This document shows positions 1 through 7,609 of a stretch of 18,266 nt of DNA, piece after piece. The position numbers were made by a program, and so were the translations under genes. The stretch comes from JALZBL01 sp040004775 (GTDB taxonomy: Bacteria; Actinomycetota; Actinomycetes; Mycobacteriales; Jatrophihabitantaceae): positions 1-18,266 of the forward strand of contig JBDUAD010000057.1 in assembly GCA_040004775.1 (NCBI GenBank). The letters run 5' to 3'. Each line of letters opens with the position of its first letter. Position 1 is the first letter of the stretch. The notes under the pieces are model-generated. The model had not been told where the DNA came from, ran no database searches, and was given only the letters and a program-made list of their open reading frames with translations.

Positions 1-71
1 CCGGCGCCCGGCTGGCCAAGGACGACCTCGTCGACGCCGTCCCCAGCGGGTCGGCTCCCGGGTCGGCCTGA
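1..71 (+). CDS. 3' end of an unidentified gene (partial)
   Basis: Reading from base 3 gives 22 codons ending in TGA at 69-71. All sense codons but one end in G or C, the pattern of real coding sequence in this genome. The visible C-terminus (GARLAKDDLVDAVP, then a Ser/Gly/Pro/Ala-rich tail) does not let me name a family. The stop lies one base before the GTG of rmlD, so the two genes are probably one transcript with coupled translation. A sugar-nucleotide or cell-wall gene would fit the context, but that is only inference. Confidence 0.55.
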   Translation, partial: GARLAKDDLVDAVPSGSAPGSA

Positions 72-72
72 C

Positions 73-990
73 GTGCGCTGGCTGATCACCGGTGCGGGCG
101 GTCAGCTCGGCTCCGACCTGGTAGCCGTGCTGGACCGAAGTGGCGGTGACGACGTGGTGGTGGCCGTGGACCGCGCCGGCCTCGACATCACCGACGCCCG
201 GGCGGTGGACGCGCTGGTGGCCGGCTCGCGCCCCGACGTCGTCGTCAACGCCGCCGCCTACACCGCGGTCGACGCCGCCGAGACCGATGAGGACACCGCC
301 CACCGGGTGAACGCGGTGGGGCCGGCGAATCTGGCCGCCGCTCTGGGCCGCCACGGCGGACGCCTTCTGCATGTGTCCACCGACTACGTCTTCGCCGGGG
401 ACGCCGACCGGCCCTACGAGCCCGAGGACCCGACCGGGCCGCGCTCGGCCTACGGGCGGACCAAATTGGCCGGCGAGCAGGCCGTGCTCGCCCTGTTGCC
501 GGAGCAGGCTCACGTTGTGCGCACGGCCTGGGTGTACGGCGCCCGGGGCGGCGGCAACTTCGTCAAGACGATGGCCCGGTTAGAGCGCGAGCGCGACACG
601 GTCAGCGTGGTGGACGACCAGGTGGGGTCCCCGACCTGGTCGGCCGACCTGGCCGCCGGCCTGGTCGAACTCGGCCGAGCGGGCGCCGTCACCCCCGGGA
701 TCCTGCACGCCACAAACTCGGGGCCGACGTCCTGGTTCGGTCTGACCCAGGCGATCTTCGAGGAGTTGGGCGCCGACCCGGCCCGCGTGCAGCCGACGAG
801 CAGCGCCGAGTTCGTTCGCTCAGCGCCCCGCCCGGCGTACTCCGTGCTGTCGCCACGGGCCTGGACGGCCGCCGGCCTGGCCCCGTTGCGACCGTGGCGG
901 GAGGCCCTGGCCGCCGCGTTCGCCACCGCGGGGCACGAATTGCGCGGTTCCGCCGGGCCACGTCGCTCGGTACAGAACAACGCCTCTTGA
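73..990 (+). CDS. rmlD: dTDP-4-dehydrorhamnose reductase
   Basis: NADPH-dependent reductase that completes dTDP-L-rhamnose, the donor for rhamnosyltransferases such as WbbL at the right end of this window. It is a cytoplasmic 305-residue protein, the usual RmlD length. The Rossmann GxxGxxG is at residues 7-13 (GAGGQLG), followed by VSTDYVF at 101-107. The catalytic YxxxK is at Y127/K131 (SAYGRTKLAGE), and the family signature DDQVGSPTW is at 181-189. The start is GTG at 73. No strong Shine-Dalgarno is seen, but the upstream stop is one base away, which suggests coupling. The C-terminal 20 or so residues are a polar tail without a recognised role. In mycobacteria rmlD is directly followed by wbbL1; here it is followed by gmd-like genes after a 64-bp gap. 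Confidence 0.93.
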   Translation: MRWLITGAGGQLGSDLVAVLDRSGGDDVVVAVDRAGLDITDARAVDALVAGSRPDVVVNAAAYTAVDAAETDEDTAHRVNAVGPANLAAALGRHGGRLLHVSTDYVFAGDADRPYEPEDPTGPRSAYGRTKLAGEQAVLALLPEQAHVVRTAWVYGARGGGNFVKTMARLERERDTVSVVDDQVGSPTWSADLAAGLVELGRAGAVTPGILHATNSGPTSWFGLTQAIFEELGADPARVQPTSSAEFVRSAPRPAYSVLSPRAWTAAGLAPLRPWREALAAAFATAGHELRGSAGPRRSVQNNAS

Positions 991-1021
991 CGACGCTACG
1001 ATCTGGGCGCCCGGAACCACC

Positions 1022-1036
1022 GGCCGGCTGCCGGCC
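1022..1036 (+). terminator. Perfect 6-bp GC hairpin between rmlD and gmd
   Basis: GGCCGG (1022-1027), a 3-base loop and CCGGCC (1031-1036) form a perfect stem in the 64-bp gap. No T-run follows, and the Shine-Dalgarno of the next gene starts about 8 bases downstream. It may be a weak terminator or attenuator, a leader structure affecting gmd translation, or a chance palindrome in GC-rich DNA. A possible -10 (TACGAT, 997-1002) lies just before it, without a convincing -35. Confidence 0.3.
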
Positions 1037-1054
1037 TGCGTTGAAAGGTCGGCG

Positions 1055-2044
1055 ATGCCTCGCGCTCTGATCACTGGCATAACGGGACAGGACGGTCTGT
1101 ACCTCTCCGAACTGCTGCTGCAGAACGGCTACGAGGTCTTCGGGCTCATCCGCGGACAGAACAACCCCAAGCGCGAATTGGTCGAGCGCGAGGTCCCGGA
1201 CGTGCGGCTCCTGCCGGGTGACCTGACGGATCTGTCCAGCCTCATGCGGGCCTTCGTCGCCGCTGAACCGGATGAGGTCTACAACCTCGGCGCCATCTCC
1301 TTCGTCGCCTACTCGTGGGAGAACGCCCGGGTGACCTCGGACGTCACGGCGCAGGGAGTCCTCAACATTCTCGAGGCGACTCGCCTGTACGCCGGGAAGG
1401 ACGTCGGGCGGGTGCGCTTCTACCAGGCGTCGAGCTCGGAAATGTTCGGCAAGGTGCAGGAGGTGCCACAGCGGGAGACGACATTGCTGTGGCCCCGTTC
1501 GCCGTACGGAGTGGCCAAGGTCTTCGGGCACTACATGACCATCAACTACCGCGAGTCCTACGGCATGCATGCCTCGTCCGGCATCCTGTTCAACCACGAG
1601 TCGCCGCGGCGCGGCCCCGAGTTCGTCACTCGCAAGATCAGTCAGGCGGTGGCGCGCATCGCGCTCGGGATGGATAAGGACCTGACTCTGGGCAACCTCG
1701 ACGCCAAGCGGGACTGGGGTTTCGCCGGTGACTACGTCGACGCGATGTGGCGCATGTTGCAACAGCCCGAGGCCGGCGACTACGTGGTCGCGACCGGCGA
1801 AACCCATGCGATCCGCGAGTTCCTGGACATCGCCTTCGCCCGGGTCGGGATCGACGACTGGTCGCCCCTGGTGCGCCAGGACCCGCGCTTCATGCGCCCG
1901 GCCGAAGTGGACGTCCTCATCGGAGACTCGACCAAGGCCCGCACGGACCTCGGCTGGAAACCGTCGGTCAATTTTGCCGAATTGGTTCAGATGATGGTCG
2001 ACGCCGATCTAGCCGAGCAGCGAGCGACCTCCGGTCGGGGCTGA
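1055..2044 (+). CDS. gmd: GDP-mannose 4,6-dehydratase (first of two)
   Basis: Converts GDP-D-mannose to GDP-4-keto-6-deoxy-D-mannose, the branch point to GDP-D-rhamnose, GDP-L-fucose and related sugars. The protein has 329 residues and is an extended short-chain dehydrogenase. TGITGQDG at residues 7-14 holds the nucleotide-binding glycines. The active-site set is S127/E129 in QASSSEMFG, with Y151 and K155 in SPYGVAK. NHESPRRG at 180-187, VTRKI at 191-195 and RPAEV at 281-285 are Gmd hallmarks. It is shorter than E. coli Gmd (about 373) because a loop before the RPAEV region is absent. ATG at 1055 has AAAGG about 8 bases upstream. The stop is 2 bp before the GTG of the second gmd-like gene, so they form one operon. 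Assignment to Gmd is secure; the final sugar is not. Confidence 0.9.
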   Translation: MPRALITGITGQDGLYLSELLLQNGYEVFGLIRGQNNPKRELVEREVPDVRLLPGDLTDLSSLMRAFVAAEPDEVYNLGAISFVAYSWENARVTSDVTAQGVLNILEATRLYAGKDVGRVRFYQASSSEMFGKVQEVPQRETTLLWPRSPYGVAKVFGHYMTINYRESYGMHASSGILFNHESPRRGPEFVTRKISQAVARIALGMDKDLTLGNLDAKRDWGFAGDYVDAMWRMLQQPEAGDYVVATGETHAIREFLDIAFARVGIDDWSPLVRQDPRFMRPAEVDVLIGDSTKARTDLGWKPSVNFAELVQMMVDADLAEQRATSGRG

Positions 2045-2046
2045 GG

Positions 2047-3015
2047 GTGCCGCGCGCATTCATCACCGGCATCACCGGCCAGGACGGCGGATACCTGGCC
2101 GAACGCCTCGAGGCCGAGAGCTGGGAGGTCCACGGCCTCGTCCACGGCGGCGACCGGAATGTGGAGTCGATGCGGCGCCGTACGCCCAGTGCCGTGCTGC
2201 ACGAGGGCGACCTCGGCGACCCAGCCGGTCTGATCGCGTTGCTCGAGGAACTGCGCCCGGCGGAGATCTACAACCTCGGCGGGATCAGCTCGGTCGCCGC
2301 GTCCTGGCAGGACCCGGTGATGACAGCGAGGGTCACCGGCCTGGGGCCGGCCGCGATCCTGCACGGTGCGGCCCGACTGCACGATGCCGGCCACCCGGTG
2401 CGGGTGCTGCAGGCGTCCAGTGCTGAGATCTTCGGGTCCGCGCGGCGATCCCCGCAGGACGAGTCCACCCCGCTGCGGCCGCAGAACCCCTACGGCGCGG
2501 CCAAGGCCTACGCCCATCAGCTCTGCGCGGTGTATCGCGCCCGAGGCGTGTTCGCGGCGGCCTGCGTGCTCTACAACCACGAGTCGCCGCGTCGGCCGGA
2601 GACGTTCGTCACCCGCAAGATCACCCGCGCCGCCGCCCGGATCGCCCAGGGGCGTCAGCAGACCGTGTCCCTCGGCAATCTCGACGCCCGCCGGGTCTGG
2701 GGTTGGGCACCGGACTACGTGGACGCGATGATCCGGACCATCCGGCACGGGTCCGCGGAGGAATTCGTCGTCGCCACCGGCGAGGCGCATTCGGTGCGAG
2801 AGCTGGCGGAGGCCGCGTTCCTTCGCGCCGGCGTGCCGGACTGGCCGAGCCGGATCTCGGTGGATGCCGGTTTGGGTCGGCCGACGGACGCCGCGGAGCA
2901 GGTCGGCAACCCGGCCAAGGCTCGAGCGGTCCTGGGGTGGTCACCGACCGTGCGCTTCCCGGAAATGGTGGCCAGGATGGTGGAGGCCGATCTTGCCGCC
3001 GAAGCGCAGTCCTGA
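2047..3015 (+). CDS. Second Gmd-like GDP-sugar dehydratase/epimerase paralog
   Basis: A 322-residue paralog of the preceding gene. It keeps TGITGQDG (7-14), the active-site S125/E127 (QASSAEIFG), Y149 and K153 (NPYGAAK), NHESPRR (177-183), VTRKI (188-192) and WGWAPDYVDAM. It differs where Gmd binds substrate: the glycine of SPRRG is proline (SPRRPETF), and the conserved RPAEV is replaced by RPTDA (278-282), losing the glutamate. It may dehydrate a related GDP-sugar, reduce or epimerise the product of the first enzyme, or form a mixed oligomer with it. The complete S/T-E-Y-K set argues that it is catalytic. GTG at 2047 is chosen because the alignment with the first paralog begins there (PRAFITGITG matches PRALITGITG). 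The frame stays open upstream to 1747, but that part only overlaps gmd. Starts are probably coupled (2-bp gap). Confidence 0.85.
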   Translation: MPRAFITGITGQDGGYLAERLEAESWEVHGLVHGGDRNVESMRRRTPSAVLHEGDLGDPAGLIALLEELRPAEIYNLGGISSVAASWQDPVMTARVTGLGPAAILHGAARLHDAGHPVRVLQASSAEIFGSARRSPQDESTPLRPQNPYGAAKAYAHQLCAVYRARGVFAAACVLYNHESPRRPETFVTRKITRAAARIAQGRQQTVSLGNLDARRVWGWAPDYVDAMIRTIRHGSAEEFVVATGEAHSVRELAEAAFLRAGVPDWPSRISVDAGLGRPTDAAEQVGNPAKARAVLGWSPTVRFPEMVARMVEADLAAEAQS

Positions 3016-3178
3016 CCGTGATGTTCAGATCGGCCGGATACCATTCCGGGGACGCGGGCTCAGCCGCCGCCTCCCCGGTGGATCCCGAATGGGTCCGTAG
3101 CGGGGCGACGCCCGAGCGCGGCCGGGCACCTCGTCGACCGGCGCATTGTGGCGCGGGACCAGCAGTGAGGTGTGGTGC
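3016..3178 (+). promoter_or_regulatory. 163-bp gap upstream of wzm; possible promoter
   Basis: This is the largest gap in the left + strand block. TACCAT at 3039-3044 fits the actinobacterial -10 pattern TAnnnT, but no good -35 sits 17-18 bp upstream. The rest is GC-rich and I find no convincing ORF in it. GTGAGG near 3166-3171 is a plausible Shine-Dalgarno for wzm, 7-8 bases before its ATG. The gap could allow the exporter genes to be expressed separately from the sugar-nucleotide genes. Confidence 0.25.
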
Positions 3179-4120
3179 ATGACGCAGACCAGCGAGCGGA
3201 CCCTCGCCGGCGCGAGCAACGGCCGCGACCTTGCCCACCAGCCGCACGGGCTCGAACGGGTGAACGCGCCGCAACCCTTCCTGCGCGGTTTCGTCGGCAC
3301 GGCGCGAGAGGTGCTGAACTACCACGAGTTGCTCGGCAACCTGGTCCGCAAGGAACTGAAGATCAAGTATAAGGACTCGGTGCTCGGCCTGCTTTGGAGC
3401 CTGCTGCTGCCGCTGGTCCAGCTGCTCGTCTACTGGTTCGTCATCGGCAACTTCCTGGCCGCCGGCACCATCCCCTATTACGGCGTCTTCATCTTCGCCG
3501 GGCTGGCCGTGTGGACCCTGTTCGCCGAGATCGTCTCTACCGCGACGACGTCGATCGTCTACAACGCCGGGCTGGTCAAGAAGGTCTACTTCCCGCGGGA
3601 ATTGTTCCCGCTGGCCGCCACGGGCGCAGCGCTGGTCAACTTCCTCTTCCAGTTGGCCATCCTGGTCGCGGCCGTGGTCCTCGCCGGTATCGGCAGCGGT
3701 CATTGGCCGGACCCGTCCAAGGCCGCGCTGCCCGTGCTGGCTCTCCTCGCCCTCGTGGTGTTCGCCACCGGGCTCGGCCTGCTGCTGGCGGCGGCCAACG
3801 TCCATCTGCGCGACATCCAGCACCTCATCGCCATCGTGCTGATGATGTGGTTCTGGCTCACCCCGATCATCTACTCGGTGAGCCGGGTCGGGGAGAAGTT
3901 GCCCGGGCCGGTCTACGACCTGTACCTGCTCAACCCGATGGCTTCGGTGGTGTTCGCCTTTCAGGAGTTCTTCTGGCCGCAGGGCGAGGGCACGGTGTAC
4001 CAGTTCACCGGGGACGTGTACCTGCGGTTGCTGGCGACAATCGCGTTCAGCGTGGTGTTCCTGTGGTTCGCCCAGCGGGTGTTCGCCCGGGCGCAGGGCA
4101 ACTTCGCCCAGGAACTGTGA
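3179..4120 (+). CDS. wzm: ABC-2 type polysaccharide export permease (Wzm/TagG family)
   Basis: Membrane half of an ABC exporter that moves polyprenol-linked glycan across the cytoplasmic membrane together with Wzt. The protein has 313 residues. A 40-residue cytoplasmic head is followed by the family hallmark at 57-80 (VRKELKIKYKDSVLG, then LLWSLLLPL). About six membrane spans follow (roughly 68-90, 100-122, 145-170, 182-206, 215-234 and 285-302). The coupling-loop motif VKKVYFPREL is at 133-142, and LNPMASVV before the last helix is also typical. ATG at 3179 is preferred over the open frame from 3146 because of the GTGAGG Shine-Dalgarno. The last codons overlap the GTG of wzt (GTGA, 4117-4120), consistent with equal expression of the two subunits. 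Whether the cargo is teichoic-acid-like, O-antigen-like or a rhamnan cannot be read from the permease. Confidence 0.93.
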   Translation: MTQTSERTLAGASNGRDLAHQPHGLERVNAPQPFLRGFVGTAREVLNYHELLGNLVRKELKIKYKDSVLGLLWSLLLPLVQLLVYWFVIGNFLAAGTIPYYGVFIFAGLAVWTLFAEIVSTATTSIVYNAGLVKKVYFPRELFPLAATGAALVNFLFQLAILVAAVVLAGIGSGHWPDPSKAALPVLALLALVVFATGLGLLLAAANVHLRDIQHLIAIVLMMWFWLTPIIYSVSRVGEKLPGPVYDLYLLNPMASVVFAFQEFFWPQGEGTVYQFTGDVYLRLLATIAFSVVFLWFAQRVFARAQGNFAQEL

Positions 4121-5307
4121 GCGCGCCTTCGGTGAGCGACTCGACCGTCATCCGCGTCGTCGACGTCTCCAAACGCTTCATCATCCGCAAGGACAACTCG
4201 CTCAAGGAACGCCTGGTCAACGCCCGCCGCTCGAAGGAGAACAAGGAAGAGTTCTGGGCGCTCGACCGCGTCAGCTTCGATGTGCAGTCCGGGCACACGA
4301 TGGGACTCATCGGAGCGAACGGCTCGGGCAAGAGCACGCTGCTCAAGCTGATCGGCGGGATCCTCACCCCGACCTCGGGCTTCGTTGAGCGTCGCGGACG
4401 CCTGGCCGCCCTGCTGGAACTGGGCGCAGGCTTCCACGGCGACTTGACCGGGCGCGAGAACGTCTACCTGAACGCCTCGATCCTGGGACTGACCCGCCGC
4501 CAGACCGACCAGTACTTCGACGCGATCGTCGACTTCGCCGGCATCGAACCGTTCATCGACACCCAGGTGAAGTTCTATTCCTCCGGCATGTACGTCCGAC
4601 TGGCCTTCGCCGTGGCCGTCCACGTAGATCCGGAAATCCTGCTGGTCGATGAAGTGCTGGCGGTGGGCGACGAGCCGTTCCAACGCAAGTGCCTGGACCG
4701 GATCAAGCAGTTCCAGCACGACGGGCGCACGATCATCCTGGTCACCCACAGCCTCGAGCAGGTTCGCCAGATGTGCGACCGGGTCATCCTGCTCGAGGTC
4801 GGCAAGGTGGTCGTCGACGGCGACCCCTCGCAGGCCGTGCGTCACTTCCGCGACGCCAACGTCGAGGTGGATCAGCAGGAGCAGGAGGCTCGTGACCACC
4901 TGGTCCGGATCGAGAACGTCCGCCTGACCGACGATCGCGGCCAGGACCGGTCGACCTTCGACTCCGGCGCCGCGGTGAGTGTCGAGTTCGACCTCGTCCC
5001 GCTCGGCCCCGCGGTCGAGGACTGGGGATGCGGGGTCGCGTTCAGCGACGTGTCGGGAATGACCTTCGCCGGAACGAACACCATCCTCCAGGGTCTGGAA
5101 CCGGCGGCCCTGCGCCACCGCACGCATATCCGGTTCGGCTTCGACGGGCTGCCGCTGAGCGAGGGTCAGTACTTCATCGCGGTAGCCGTGCATCCCGAGC
5201 ACGGGTACGACTATCACCGCATCGATCGAGCCGCATCGTTTCTGATCCACACCGATTCCGCAGACCCGGGCGTCCTCCTGCTGCACCCCAAGATCGAGAT
5301 CACCTGA
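4117..5307 (+). CDS. wzt: Polysaccharide ABC transporter ATPase with C-terminal domain (Wzt)
   Basis: Nucleotide-binding subunit, partner of Wzm; 396 residues. Walker A GANGSGKST is at 66-74, the signature (YSSGMYVRLAF, with SSGM at 155-158) lies just before Walker B ILLVDEVL at 174-181 with E179, and the switch histidine is H211 (VTHSLEQ). Residues 1-250 form the ATPase. A linker rich in Gln/Glu near 251-258 leads to a beta-rich C-terminal region (about 262-392) in the position of the Wzt C-terminal glycan-binding domain. In E. coli O8/O9a-type systems that domain recognises the capped end of the polymer, so a chain-end modification is a reasonable expectation here. GTG at 4117 overlaps the wzm stop by 4 bp; a second in-frame GTG at 4132 is possible. 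The frame is open far upstream (to 3394), but only as a shadow of wzm. Confidence 0.93.
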   Translation: MSAPSVSDSTVIRVVDVSKRFIIRKDNSLKERLVNARRSKENKEEFWALDRVSFDVQSGHTMGLIGANGSGKSTLLKLIGGILTPTSGFVERRGRLAALLELGAGFHGDLTGRENVYLNASILGLTRRQTDQYFDAIVDFAGIEPFIDTQVKFYSSGMYVRLAFAVAVHVDPEILLVDEVLAVGDEPFQRKCLDRIKQFQHDGRTIILVTHSLEQVRQMCDRVILLEVGKVVVDGDPSQAVRHFRDANVEVDQQEQEARDHLVRIENVRLTDDRGQDRSTFDSGAAVSVEFDLVPLGPAVEDWGCGVAFSDVSGMTFAGTNTILQGLEPAALRHRTHIRFGFDGLPLSEGQYFIAVAVHPEHGYDYHRIDRAASFLIHTDSADPGVLLLHPKIEIT

Positions 5308-5368
5308 TCCGCCCCTCCACGCCGCCCCCCGGGATCCACGACGCCGGACGACAGAAGGATCACCGCGA

Positions 5369-7600
5369 ATGCCCTTGTTCCAGGCCCCAACCTCGGCGCA
5401 AGCACGAAACCTGCTTCCGGCGAACGGGCAGCCGGTGGTCATCGTGCCGGTGTTCAACGCCTACGAGGACGTGTTGCGCTGCTACGAGGCGTTCTTCCGC
5501 AACACTCCCGCTGATGTGCCGCTGCTGGTGGTCGACGACGCGGGATGGGACCGGCGAACCACGACCGTCCTCGAGGACGTGTTCGCCGCCGCACCGACCA
5601 GCCACGATGTCGTCGTTCTCAGGCAGCACTCCAACAAGGGCTTCTTGCTGACGATGAACGACGCGTTCAAGGCCGCCGGTCGCGCCGACGTCGTGATCCT
5701 GAACAGCGACGTGGTCGTGGGGCCCGAGTGGCTCGACCGCCTCCGAGCCGCGGCCTACGCCAGTAGCACGGTGGCCACGGCCACCACGCTGACCAACCAC
5801 GGAACCATCGTGTCCGTCCCGAACCGCAACGTCTCGACCGACGACGTTCCCGGCGGTCTGTCGGTGGACGAGGCCGCTCGGCGCGTAGCGGCGGCTTCTG
5901 CGCTGCTGCGCCCGCGCATTCCCACGGCCATCGGGCACTGCGCGTACATCCGCCGCAGCGCTTTGGATCTCGTCGGCAGCTTCGACGAGGCCTTCTCGCC
6001 CGGCTACGGAGAGGAGGTCGACTTCTGCCAGCGGGCCATCGCCGCGGGGCTCGAGCATGTAGTGGCCGACGACGTCTTCGTCTTCCACAAGGGCGGCTCG
6101 AGCTTCGGTCGTAGCCCGGAGATGGAGCGCCGCAAATACGACCACGAGCAACTGGTGCAGAAGCGCTACCCGTACTACGGGCACTGGGTGCGCCGCGTCG
6201 CCGAGGACCCCGACTCGGCGCTGGCCGCGGCCCTGCTCACCGCGCGGCAGGCCCTGCTCGGCCTTGACATCGCCATCGACGGCATGTGCCTGGGTCCGCT
6301 GCCGGCCGGTACGCAGATCGTCGTCGTCGAGGCGGCGCAGGCGCTGGCCGCGCGGGCCGACGTCGGCCGCATCGTCGTCTACACGCCCGGCGTCGTGCCG
6401 GCCTACGTCTCGGAGGCGTTCCGCGGGCTCGACAAGGTCCGCATCCAACCGCTGGGCTCGCTGATGCAACCCGTCGAGCACCGGGCGCACGTCGTCTACC
6501 GCCCGTACCAGGTGCGGGAAGAAGGGGAACTCGACTGGCTTCGCTCGGTGGCCGACCGGGTGGTGGTCAACCAGCTCGACTTGATCGCCTATCACGACGC
6601 GGCCTACTTCGGCAGCGACGAGGAGTGGCGCACGTACCGCTCGCTGGCCCAGCTGACCGCGTTCACCGCCGATGGGCTCACCTTCCTGAGCGAGCATTCC
6701 CGCGACGCCGCCCGCGCCGAAGGCCTGCTCGCCGCCGGCCAGCCGAATCGGGTGGTCTACTGCGGAACCGAGCACACGTCGCTGTCAGAAGTGGAGCCCG
6801 TCGCGCCGCCGCCCGCCGCCGGGGTGGCCGACGGTTTCCTGCTCTGCCTCGGGGTCTCCTACCACCACAAGAACCGCCTCTTCGCCCTGCGCATGCTGGC
6901 CGAGCTGCGCGCCGGCGGGTGGGACGGGTCACTGGTCCTGGCCGGCGCCCACCCGCCCTACGGCTCGTCCTTGGCCGCCGAGAGCGAGTTCCTCCTGCGC
7001 CATCCCGACCTGGCTCCCAACGTGCTAAGTATGGGGATGGTCGGCGAGGCGGCCAAGGAGTGGCTGTACGCCCACGCGGGGCTGGTGCTGTACCCGACGG
7101 TGTCCGAAGGCTTCGGGTTGGTGCCGTTCGAGGCCGCCCATCACGGGGTGGCCTGCCTGAGCACCAGAGCGGGATCGCTGGACGAGGTCCTGCCTGAGTC
7201 GGTCACTGTCATCGAGGACTTCGATCCCGTCCGGGCGGCGAGCACGGCGCGCGCGTTGCTCGACGACTCGGGCGCGGCCGCGAAGGTAGTCGACGAGATC
7301 CTCTCCGCCGGCGAGCGCTTCACCTGGGCCGGCGTGGCCGAGTCGGTGATGGAGGTGCTGCAGGAGGTCGTTCGCCGTCCGGCGGCCCGGGTGGTGGCCA
7401 TCCGTACCGAGTCCCGCTACGGCGCGCTCAGTGAGCTGCCGCGCCAGGGCGGCGGCAACGGCGCGGCCCTCAAGGTGGTCGACGCCGCAGTGGCGTTCCT
7501 GGTCGACCGGCCGACGTTGCGGGTGCGGCTCGTTCCGCCGAACTCCCGTCGTCAGTACGAGATCCGACGGGCGATCAATGCAGTGCGAAAGCGGCTCTGA
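5369..7600 (+). CDS. Two-domain GT2-GT4 glycosyltransferase
   Basis: A 743-residue cytoplasmic fusion of two glycosyltransferases of different folds. Residues 22-255 are a GT-A (GT2) domain: VVIVPVFN at 23-30, VVDDAGW, an NSD metal-binding motif at 112-114 and an acceptor-loop GEEVDFCQR at 214-222. Residues about 310-665 are a GT-B (GT4) domain. Within it, DGFLLCLGVSYHHKNR at 488-503 opens the C-terminal half and SEGFGLVPFE at 579-588 holds the E-x7-E pair (E580, E588). The remaining 80 residues end in a basic segment (EIRRAINAVRKRL). AGAAGGA at 5353-5359 lies 9 bases before the ATG. Such fusions can make a two-sugar repeat or add alternating linkages, so this is the best candidate for chain polymerisation here; donors and linkages are unknown. 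It is convergent with the next gene, with stops 9 bp apart. Confidence 0.88.
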   Translation: MPLFQAPTSAQARNLLPANGQPVVIVPVFNAYEDVLRCYEAFFRNTPADVPLLVVDDAGWDRRTTTVLEDVFAAAPTSHDVVVLRQHSNKGFLLTMNDAFKAAGRADVVILNSDVVVGPEWLDRLRAAAYASSTVATATTLTNHGTIVSVPNRNVSTDDVPGGLSVDEAARRVAAASALLRPRIPTAIGHCAYIRRSALDLVGSFDEAFSPGYGEEVDFCQRAIAAGLEHVVADDVFVFHKGGSSFGRSPEMERRKYDHEQLVQKRYPYYGHWVRRVAEDPDSALAAALLTARQALLGLDIAIDGMCLGPLPAGTQIVVVEAAQALAARADVGRIVVYTPGVVPAYVSEAFRGLDKVRIQPLGSLMQPVEHRAHVVYRPYQVREEGELDWLRSVADRVVVNQLDLIAYHDAAYFGSDEEWRTYRSLAQLTAFTADGLTFLSEHSRDAARAEGLLAAGQPNRVVYCGTEHTSLSEVEPVAPPPAAGVADGFLLCLGVSYHHKNRLFALRMLAELRAGGWDGSLVLAGAHPPYGSSLAAESEFLLRHPDLAPNVLSMGMVGEAAKEWLYAHAGLVLYPTVSEGFGLVPFEAAHHGVACLSTRAGSLDEVLPESVTVIEDFDPVRAASTARALLDDSGAAAKVVDEILSAGERFTWAGVAESVMEVLQEVVRRPAARVVAIRTESRYGALSELPRQGGGNGAALKVVDAAVAFLVDRPTLRVRLVPPNSRRQYEIRRAINAVRKRL

Positions 7601-7609
7601 CGCCGCCCC

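Noticed and set aside
1747..2046. Upstream extension of the second gmd-like gene
   Set aside because: The extra residues overlap the first gmd in another frame and have no Gmd similarity. The paralogs align from the GTG at 2047.
3394..4116. Upstream extension of wzt
   Set aside because: The frame is only open because it shadows wzm. The ATPase domain begins just after the GTG at 4117, which overlaps the wzm stop.
3961..5457. 498-codon open frame on the - strand opposite wzt
   Set aside because: It lies opposite a gene with all ABC ATPase motifs. Its translation is rich in Asp, Val, His and Arg without recognisable motifs, as expected of an antisense frame in GC-rich DNA.
5360..6775. 471-codon open frame on the - strand opposite the GT2-GT4 gene
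   Set aside because: No start signal or domain is seen, and the opposite strand carries clear glycosyltransferase motifs.
7591..7606. GCGGC ... GCCGC hairpin at the convergent stops
   Set aside because: It has only 5 bp with a 6-base loop, lies partly inside the coding end, and has no T-run. Such pairs are frequent by chance at this GC content.
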